From: Planctomycetota bacterium
GTDB lineage: Bacteria > Planctomycetota > Planctomycetia > Gemmatales > Gemmataceae
Length of the DNA stretch: 12,856 nt
Direction of reading: 5' to 3'
Assembly (NCBI GenBank): GCA_018970845.1
Contig: JAGWVO010000068.1
Coordinates: 1 to 12,856, forward strand
Position numbers and translations under genes: made by a program. Under the pieces are notes generated by a model, which did no database searches, was not told where the DNA came from, and saw nothing but the letters and a program-made list of their open reading frames with translations. Below, piece after piece: positions 7,400-12,856 of the stretch (the first letter of the stretch is position 1; each line of letters opens with the position of its first letter).

Positions 7400-8569
7400 G
7401 TGTCAGTACCGCCCGGCAGCGGCGAGCCTTGGCCCCTTGGCTGGCTCAAGGGCCTCTCCGTCAGGAGCGCCGAGTGCCTCGGCTATCCCAGCCACCACGG
7501 CTTCACGACCGGGGAACTCGCCGACCTGCTGGCGCTTCCCTTGAACAACCTGGGCGATCCGTTCTCGCCTTCCCGTTCGGCCACGCACGCGCACGACCTC
7601 GAGAGGGAAGTTGTCCGCGCCGTGGCCCGGGTCGCGGGCGCCGATCCCGAAAAATGCCGCGGCTATGTCACCTCGGGCAGCACCGAATCGGTCGTGCACG
7701 CGCTGGCGGCCGGCCGGGACACGCTGCGCGCCGTCACGGGAATCCGTCCGTTCGTCGTCGCCTCCGACCAGGCCCATGGCTGCGTTTCCAAGGCGGCCAA
7801 AATCCTCGACCTCGACCACATTCCCGTTCCATCGGGATCGTCCGGCGCCCTCGACATTCCGGCCTTGGCCTCGATCCTCTCCGCCCGGCCCGACCATCCC
7901 TGCCTGGCCGTCGCCACCTGCGGAACAACCTTCCTGGGCGCCGTCGACCCTGTCGGTCCCATGGCGCGGGCCCTCGAGGCATCACATCCGGGAAGGCACC
8001 GCCTTCACATCGATGCCGCCCTTGCCGGTTTTCTCTTGCCGCACACGGGGGCGTCGGATTGGAACCTGGCCTCGGGCGGCCACAGCTTTTCCGTCAGCGG
8101 CCACAAGATGCTGGGGGTGCCCGTTCCGTGCGGCATATCCGTCTGGCTCGACGGGGCCTTCTCGTGGGATCACTCCTCGCCTGGCTACCTGGGCGGCCCC
8201 GACATCACCCTTTCCGGCTCACGGGCCGGCCTGGCCGCGGGAGCGCTCTGGCTGGCCCTGTGCCGTTGGCCGAGGGAACGGCTGTTGGGGGAAGCCCGCC
8301 AATGCCTTGAAAACGCCCGTTGGTTGGCCGCATCCCTGCGCGAGGCCGGTTGGCCCGCCTTGCGCCACCCCCACTCGGCCACCGTGGTCTTCCCGAAGCC
8401 CGCCGACCACCTGTGCCAACGCTGGCAACTTCATGTGGAAGGCGGGGCCGCCCATGTGGTGGTGGTTCCCCGGGTCTCCCGGCGACTGTTGGATCAATTC
8501 ATGGAATCACTGGGTCCGGCACCGGAATTTTCTTGCGATTTTCTCCCGGAACGGACTGATCTTCGCTAA
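7400..8569 (+). CDS. PLP-dependent group II decarboxylase, histidine-decarboxylase-like
   Basis: This 389-residue protein has a GTG start touching the aldehyde dehydrogenase stop. It resembles the compact bacterial PLP-type histidine decarboxylases, which are about 380 residues long; other group II decarboxylases are longer. Landmarks are the LNNLGDPF substrate-loop motif (48-55), YVTSGSTES (89-97) for phosphate binding and DQAHGCVSKAAKIL (123-136) with the PLP-stacking histidine H126. CGTTFLGAVDP (174-184) and HIDAALAGF (203-211), with D205 contacting the PLP ring nitrogen, come next. SVSGHKMLGVPVPCG (231-245) carries K236 as the Schiff-base lysine. GSRAGLAAGALW (273-284) matches the usual GSRxGxxxxxxW. 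These residues predict decarboxylation of an L-amino acid to an amine in the cytoplasm. Histidine is the first guess, but serine and aromatic amino acids are used by close relatives. The neighbouring aldehyde dehydrogenase suggests further oxidation of the product. Confidence 0.85.
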   Translation: MSVPPGSGEPWPLGWLKGLSVRSAECLGYPSHHGFTTGELADLLALPLNNLGDPFSPSRSATHAHDLEREVVRAVARVAGADPEKCRGYVTSGSTESVVHALAAGRDTLRAVTGIRPFVVASDQAHGCVSKAAKILDLDHIPVPSGSSGALDIPALASILSARPDHPCLAVATCGTTFLGAVDPVGPMARALEASHPGRHRLHIDAALAGFLLPHTGASDWNLASGGHSFSVSGHKMLGVPVPCGISVWLDGAFSWDHSSPGYLGGPDITLSGSRAGLAAGALWLALCRWPRERLLGEARQCLENARWLAASLREAGWPALRHPHSATVVFPKPADHLCQRWQLHVEGGAAHVVVVPRVSRRLLDQFMESLGPAPEFSCDFLPERTDLR

Positions 8570-8604
8570 TTTACCATTTGGTTCCGCACCGCCGGATCAC
8601 CCTG

Positions 8605-11600
8605 ATGCATCGCGAGATCTCCCACGCCGATTCGCAACTGCGGGACGAGAGTCCGGCAGGCCTGTACGCCGTCGCGGTGTTCCTCGGCCTGTTGCTCGCG
8701 GCCGACCTGTGGCCCGCCCTGGTGGATTGGCTCGGGCCCTGGGGTGTCGGCCTTCCCCGTTGGCCCAATGAAATCTGGGGCATCCGCCTGTCCCTCGCCG
8801 CCGCCGTCATTGGCGGTGCCCGAACCCTCTACGGCTCCCTCGAGGCGTTGCTGCAAGGCCGGGTCGGGGCCGACCTCGCCGTGGCGATCGCGGTGCTGGC
8901 CGCGATCCTGCTTCGCGAACCGCTGGTGGCCGCCGAGGTCCTCGTGATCGGACTTGTTGGCGAAATCCTCGAGGACTGGACTTTCAGGAGAACACGATCC
9001 GCGCTCGCGGGCCTCGCCAGGCTCACTCCACGGAGATGCTGGCGCCTTCTTCCCGACGGCAACGAGGAGCGGGTGCTGGTCAGCGACCTGAGGGTGGGAG
9101 ACCGTGTCCGGGTCAGGCCGGGCGCGAAGGTGCCCGCCGACGGGATCATCGTCGAAGGCTCATCCTCACTCGACACCCGCGTCATCAGCGGCGAAGGCAT
9201 CCCGCGGGATGTCACGGCGGGTGACGAGGCCCTTGCGGGAAGCATCAACGGCACGGGCGTGCTGGTTCTGGAAGCGAGGCGGGTGGCCGAGCACACCGTC
9301 GCCGGACAGGTGGCGGAACTCACGACACGGGCGCTGGCCGACAAGGCTCCGCTGGAGAGGCAGGCCGATTCGCTGGCCCGCTGGTTCCTGCCGGTGGTGC
9401 TGGCGATGACGGCCGTGACCTTCATTGGCGCCATGGCCGGCCACGCGTGGTCGGGCCGTTCCCAAGGCCTGCCCTATTCGTGGACCGACCTCTTCCGGCT
9501 GGCGGCGTATCCGTCGCTTGCCGTGCTGGTGGTGGCCTGCCCCTGCTCGCTGCTCCTGGCCACCCCGGCGGCGATCATCGCGGCCCTGGGACGGCTCGCC
9601 GGCACGGGCATCCTCGTTAAAAGCGGCGCCGCGCTCGAGCGCCTCGCGCGGGTGGACACCTTCTGCTTCGACAAGACAGGCACGGTCACGGCGGGCAAGC
9701 CCGAACTGGCCAGCCTCGCCCCCCTCAGGGCCGACCTCTCGGAGGCCGACCTGCTCCGATTGGCCGCCGCCGTGGAGGCCGGCAGCGAGCACCCGCTGGC
9801 CGTGGCGATCCGGCGGGCGGCCCGCGACAGGAACATCGGGGACGGCTCCGGAGAACCCGGAACGGCCTCGCCCGGCGGCGGGATGCGCGCCGCGACCCCC
9901 GAAGGCCTCATCCGCGCCGGCAACGCCCGTTGGCTTGCCTCGGAAGGGGTGAGCCTCGGAGAGGCGACGGCCATCTCGTCGCGGGTGGAGGAACGCGGCG
10001 AAACGCCGGTCATCATCTCACTCGGTGATGACGCTGTGGGCGTGCTGGGCCTCCGCGACGCGCCCCGCCCGGAGGCCGCCGGCGTCATCAGCCTGCTGCG
10101 CCGGCTCGACATCAGCGGCATCGAGTTGCTTTCAGGCGACAGGCCGGCGGTGGCCAGCCGGGTGGCGGCGGAACTCGGCATTGGCGCTGAATCGTCGCGG
10201 GGGGGCCTCCTGCCGGCGGACAAGAGCGACCGCGTGGGTCAACTGAAGGCCGCCGGCGCCAGGGTCGCCATGCTCGGCGACGGCATCAACGACGCGCCAG
10301 CCCTCGCCGCGGCGGATGTCGGGATCGCCGTCTGCCCGGCCGGTTCGGGCAACGACCTCGCGGCGGAGGCCGGCGACATCGTCCTCATGGGGCCGCCCCT
10401 GGAAAACCTTCCGCTCCTGGTCAGCCTCGCCAGGGCCACCGAGGCCACCATCAGGCAAAACATCACCGTCTTCGCCTTCGGCGTGAACATCGCCGGGGTG
10501 GTGATCACGGCATGGCTGTGGCCGTTCATCGCGCCCTCGGGCTGGAAGCTGCAATCACCGCTCGCCGCGGTCATTTACCATCAACTCGGATCGCTGCTGG
10601 TGCTGGCCAACTCGATGCGGCTGCTCGGGTTCGCCCGTCCGGCGCCGCGCTGGCTGGGCGGCCTGGCCGCCTCCGCAGGGCGCGTGGCCTCCCTGCTCGA
10701 CAGGCTGGCCCCCGGCGAAATCGTCCACGCGGTCGAGCATCATTGGCGCAAGGTGGCCGCCGGAGTCCTTGGCCTCGCGCTGCTCGCGTGGGCATGGACC
10801 GGCCTTCATGTGCTGATGCCCTGGCAGCAGGGGCGGGTGCTCCGCTTCGGCCGTCTCCTGCCGGCCCCGCTCGGCCCCGGATGGCACCTCCGGTGGCCCG
10901 CCCCCGTCGAAAGGGTCGTGGTTGTCTCGCCCGGAAGGCTCAACACGCTGGAACTGGGCTTCCGCTCCGGCGGCAAGGGAGCCGTTGCCGTGGGAAGGTC
11001 TTGGTCGGCGACCCATGGATCCGACGGCATCCTCCGCTTCCCGGACGAGGCGGTCATGATCTCGGGCGACGGCTACCTCGTGGAGGTCCAGGCCAGCGTC
11101 CGCTTCTCGATGTCCGCCGAGGAACCATTCGCCTCGACCTTCGAGGCCGGCGACGCCGCCAAGGGCCTCCGCATGGCCAGCGAGGCCGCGCTGCGCGAGA
11201 TCGTCGGCGCCCACCCGTTCGCCGAACTGCTCACCACCGGCAGGGCCGCCCTGGAGGCCGAGGCGCTTCGGCTCATCGCCAGCCGCGCCGCCGATTCCGC
11301 TCCGGGATTGTCGGTGACGGCGGTGGCCCTCCACGACCTTCATCCCCCCCAGGAGGTGGTCGGCGCCTATCACGAGGTGACGCGCGCCATGGAAGGCCGG
11401 TCTCAAAAGGTGCTCCAGGCGAGCGCTCAGGGGCTCAGGCGGGTGGGCGAGCAGGTCGCGCGCGACCTGCAGTCGGTGGCGGCGGCGGATGTCGAGAAAA
11501 CCGAGCGGACGACGGCGGCAGCGGCAAGGGCCGCGGCATTCACCCTCAGGGTGGCCGCGCGCAAGGGCGCCGAGGCGCTTTCCGATTTCAGGCTCCTGTG

Positions 11601-11760
11601 GGACGCCGTGAGCCAGGCCCTCGCCGGACGGGACAAGATCGTGATCGACGCCGACAACATCAGGGGGAGGCGGAACCTGTGGCTCCTGCCGCAGGAATGG
11701 TTCCGCCAGCCAACCGCCCCCCGGACAAGCCGCGTCGAACCTGAGGGCCGGGAACCATGA
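8605..11760 (+). CDS. P1B-type heavy-metal ATPase fused to an HflK-like SPFH protein
   Basis: One uninterrupted 1051-residue frame joins two proteins. Residues 1-675 are a P1B metal pump. Membrane segments lie at about 19-37, 58-75, 90-103, 105-121, 259-279, 297-327, 619-641 and 652-673. The A-domain loop is ISGEGIP (194-200), the transport motif ACPCS (311-315), the phosphorylated aspartate D356 in DKTGT, the HP motif SEHPLA (394-399) and the hinge GDGINDAP (558-565). No CxxC metal-binding domain precedes it. Residues 676-715 are a basic linker, 716-738 a ninth membrane segment, and 740-1051 a complete HflK-type protein. The latter has RFGR, GPGWHLRWPAPVE, EAVMISGDGYLVEVQASVRF, ALREIVG, VALHDLHPPQEVVGAY, a helical stretch at 930-1000 and an HflK-like end (DKIVIDADNI...LWLLP). 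ATG 8605 is preferred over TTG 8578; neither has a good ribosome site. The metal is unassigned. The stop overlaps the HflC-like gene. Confidence 0.93.
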   Translation: MHREISHADSQLRDESPAGLYAVAVFLGLLLAADLWPALVDWLGPWGVGLPRWPNEIWGIRLSLAAAVIGGARTLYGSLEALLQGRVGADLAVAIAVLAAILLREPLVAAEVLVIGLVGEILEDWTFRRTRSALAGLARLTPRRCWRLLPDGNEERVLVSDLRVGDRVRVRPGAKVPADGIIVEGSSSLDTRVISGEGIPRDVTAGDEALAGSINGTGVLVLEARRVAEHTVAGQVAELTTRALADKAPLERQADSLARWFLPVVLAMTAVTFIGAMAGHAWSGRSQGLPYSWTDLFRLAAYPSLAVLVVACPCSLLLATPAAIIAALGRLAGTGILVKSGAALERLARVDTFCFDKTGTVTAGKPELASLAPLRADLSEADLLRLAAAVEAGSEHPLAVAIRRAARDRNIGDGSGEPGTASPGGGMRAATPEGLIRAGNARWLASEGVSLGEATAISSRVEERGETPVIISLGDDAVGVLGLRDAPRPEAAGVISLLRRLDISGIELLSGDRPAVASRVAAELGIGAESSRGGLLPADKSDRVGQLKAAGARVAMLGDGINDAPALAAADVGIAVCPAGSGNDLAAEAGDIVLMGPPLENLPLLVSLARATEATIRQNITVFAFGVNIAGVVITAWLWPFIAPSGWKLQSPLAAVIYHQLGSLLVLANSMRLLGFARPAPRWLGGLAASAGRVASLLDRLAPGEIVHAVEHHWRKVAAGVLGLALLAWAWTGLHVLMPWQQGRVLRFGRLLPAPLGPGWHLRWPAPVERVVVVSPGRLNTLELGFRSGGKGAVAVGRSWSATHGSDGILRFPDEAVMISGDGYLVEVQASVRFSMSAEEPFASTFEAGDAAKGLRMASEAALREIVGAHPFAELLTTGRAALEAEALRLIASRAADSAPGLSVTAVALHDLHPPQEVVGAYHEVTRAMEGRSQKVLQASAQGLRRVGEQVARDLQSVAAADVEKTERTTAAAARAAAFTLRVAARKGAEALSDFRLLWDAVSQALAGRDKIVIDADNIRGRRNLWLLPQEWFRQPTAPRTSRVEPEGREP

Positions 11761-12710
11761 CCTGGAAAATCATCCTCGCGGCCGCCTTGGCGGCGTGCCT
11801 CGCCTGGACATGCCTCTTCACCGTCGACAGGGCCGAGTTCGCCTACCTGACGATCCTCGGCGCCCATGCCGGCACGCTCGACGGCGCGAACGAGGCGGAG
11901 GCCGGGCTTCACCTCCGCTGGCCTTGGCCGATCATGGAGATCCGGAGGATCGACCGCCGGCTTCAGGTGCTTGAACTTCCGGGAATCGAGCAGTTGACCC
12001 GCGACGCCCAGAAGGACGGCATCGACAGGACACTGACGATCGACGCCTACATGGCCTGGCGCATCGCCGATTCGGAGGGTGTTGATCGCCTCTTCAAGGC
12101 CGCCGGCGGGTTGGACGAGGCCCGCACCCTGCTCGCCCAGAAACTCGGCAGCGAACTGGGTGCCGCCTGCGGCGGACTCCAGATGGACGACCTCGTCAAC
12201 AGCAGGGAACCCGGCCGCGTCAAGGAGCAAAGGGACAAGCTCCGCTCCCGGCTCATGGAGCGGCTCTCCGGACCGGCGCTTGCCGAATACGGCGTGCGAA
12301 TCGTCGATGTGCGCCTCAGGCGCGTGAGCCATCCGGCGCCGGTGAGGCAGGCCATTTTCGACCGGATCATCGCGGAACGCGAACGCAAGGCCGCCGAATA
12401 CCAAAGCCTGGGCGAGCAGGAATCGGCGAAGTTGCGCAGCGACACCGACCGCGAGGTCGGCACGCTGCGGGCCAAGGCCGAGGCCGACGCGATCAGGATC
12501 CGAGGCGAGGGAGAGGCGGAGGCCGACCGGGTGCGCTCGGGCGCGCAGATGGCCGACCCCGACTTCTATTCCTTCCTGCGCAAGCTAGAGGAATACCAGA
12601 AAATCCTCGGCGACAACCGCACCACGCTGCTGCTTTCCACCCACCGCGAATTGTTCGACGCGCTGTTCGCTCCTCCGCGCCCCGCCCCCAAGCCGGTGCC
12701 GTCCCCATGA
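11757..12710 (+). CDS. hflC: HflC-like SPFH (stomatin/prohibitin-type) membrane protein
   Basis: This 317-residue protein has one N-terminal membrane segment (residues 4-22) and an SPFH domain. The domain opens with an EAGLHLRWPWPI segment (48-60), corresponding to the E-P-G-L-H-x-K-x-P motif. It continues through LTIDAYMAWRI (93-103) and GVRIVDVRLRRVSHPAPVRQAI (179-200). A charged alpha-helical stretch follows at 200-262 (FDRIIAERERKAAEYQ, EQESAKLRSDTDREV, RGEGEAEADRV). It ends with DPDFYSFLRKLEEYQKILG (268-286) and TLLLSTHRELFDALF, the hallmark HflC ending. HflC pairs with HflK to form a large membrane cage around client complexes, FtsH in E. coli, with the SPFH part outside the cytoplasmic membrane. 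Here the HflK partner is fused to a metal pump encoded directly upstream. ATG overlaps the upstream stop (ATGA), and GAGG with GGGAA provides a good ribosome site. The usual RFG motif near the start is replaced by TILG. Confidence 0.9.
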   Translation: MTWKIILAAALAACLAWTCLFTVDRAEFAYLTILGAHAGTLDGANEAEAGLHLRWPWPIMEIRRIDRRLQVLELPGIEQLTRDAQKDGIDRTLTIDAYMAWRIADSEGVDRLFKAAGGLDEARTLLAQKLGSELGAACGGLQMDDLVNSREPGRVKEQRDKLRSRLMERLSGPALAEYGVRIVDVRLRRVSHPAPVRQAIFDRIIAERERKAAEYQSLGEQESAKLRSDTDREVGTLRAKAEADAIRIRGEGEAEADRVRSGAQMADPDFYSFLRKLEEYQKILGDNRTTLLLSTHRELFDALFAPPRPAPKPVPSP

Positions 12711-12856
12711 GCGCCGTCGCGCGGATCCTGCCCTTGCTCGCCCTGGCGGCCTGGATCGCCTCGGGCATCGTGTTCGTGGCGCCGCATGAGCGGGCCGTGG
12801 TCCGTCGGTTGGGCAGGGCCCTTCCCCCGCTGCCGCCCGGGGCGCATTGGCTGCTC
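12707..12856 (+). CDS. third SPFH/HflK-like protein, 5' part only
   Basis: The first 50 codons of a gene run off the window end. The start overlaps the HflC-like stop as ATGA. The protein opens with a membrane segment at about residues 6-24 (RILPLLALAAWIASGIVFV). It continues with APHERAVVRRLGRALPPLPPGAHWLL, which matches the entry to an SPFH domain: V-x-P-x-E-x-A-V-V-x-R-x-G-R followed by P-G-x-H-W. It would be the third SPFH protein in a row. HflK-like is more likely than HflC-like because of the RLGR motif. It could be an unfused HflK or a distinct paralogue; the rest of the gene is needed to tell. Confidence 0.75.
   Translation, partial: MSAVARILPLLALAAWIASGIVFVAPHERAVVRRLGRALPPLPPGAHWLL

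Noticed and set aside
8547..8586. CGGAAC ... GTTCCG inverted repeat around the end of the decarboxylase gene
   Set aside because: The stem is six bases with a 28-base loop and no T run, so it is too weak to call a terminator or operator.
8578..8604. TTG at 8578 as start of the ATPase-SPFH fusion
   Set aside because: It would add only nine residues and has no ribosome site. ATG 8605 is simpler, though not proven.
8605..11760. Sequencing or assembly artefact joining two genes
   Set aside because: There is no frameshift or low-complexity joint. The linker is short and basic, and the topology of both halves is consistent, so a true fusion is the simpler reading, although one sequence cannot exclude an error.

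Overview
The window is GC-rich and densely coded, with every supported gene on the + strand and almost no intergenic sequence. The combination of a MoxR/DUF58/DUF4350/DUF4129 operon with multiple SPFH proteins and a P-type ATPase suggests a Planctomycetota-like bacterium. That is inference from gene content and style; there is no rRNA or other phylogenetic marker here. No tRNA, rRNA, CRISPR array, insertion sequence or integrase was seen.

Region 1 (1-5853) is a tightly coupled six-gene operon. It holds the 3' end of a DUF4129-like membrane protein, a DUF4350-like membrane protein, a MoxR-family AAA+ ATPase, a large DUF58 protein with an interrupted vWA-like half, and two unrecognised membrane proteins of 276 and 90 aa. 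Four of its five junctions are ATGA overlaps. The exception, MoxR to DUF58, is bridged by a ten-codon frame that overlaps both genes. MoxR with DUF58 is a known ATPase/vWA-type chaperone pairing, usually linked to assembly or activation of membrane or periplasmic complexes. The unknown membrane proteins are probably partners. A GC-rich palindrome directly after the last stop codon probably marks the operon end.

Region 2 (5924-8569) holds a complete NAD-type aldehyde dehydrogenase. It is directly abutted by a PLP-dependent group II decarboxylase of the histidine-decarboxylase type that starts with GTG. Together they suggest amine/aldehyde metabolism, but the substrate cannot be read from the sequence and no amine oxidase or transaminase lies between them.

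Region 3 (8605-12856, running off the window) is the most interesting part. A P1B-type heavy-metal ATPase has all its catalytic motifs and a CPC transport motif but no N-terminal metal-binding domain. It is fused in frame to a full-length HflK-like SPFH protein. An HflC-like protein follows with an ATGA overlap, and then the start of a third SPFH protein with another ATGA overlap. Predicted topology fits: eight ATPase membrane segments return the chain to the cytoplasm, and a ninth carries the SPFH part outward as in HflK. The inferred model is a metal pump physically built into an HflK/HflC-type membrane cage.
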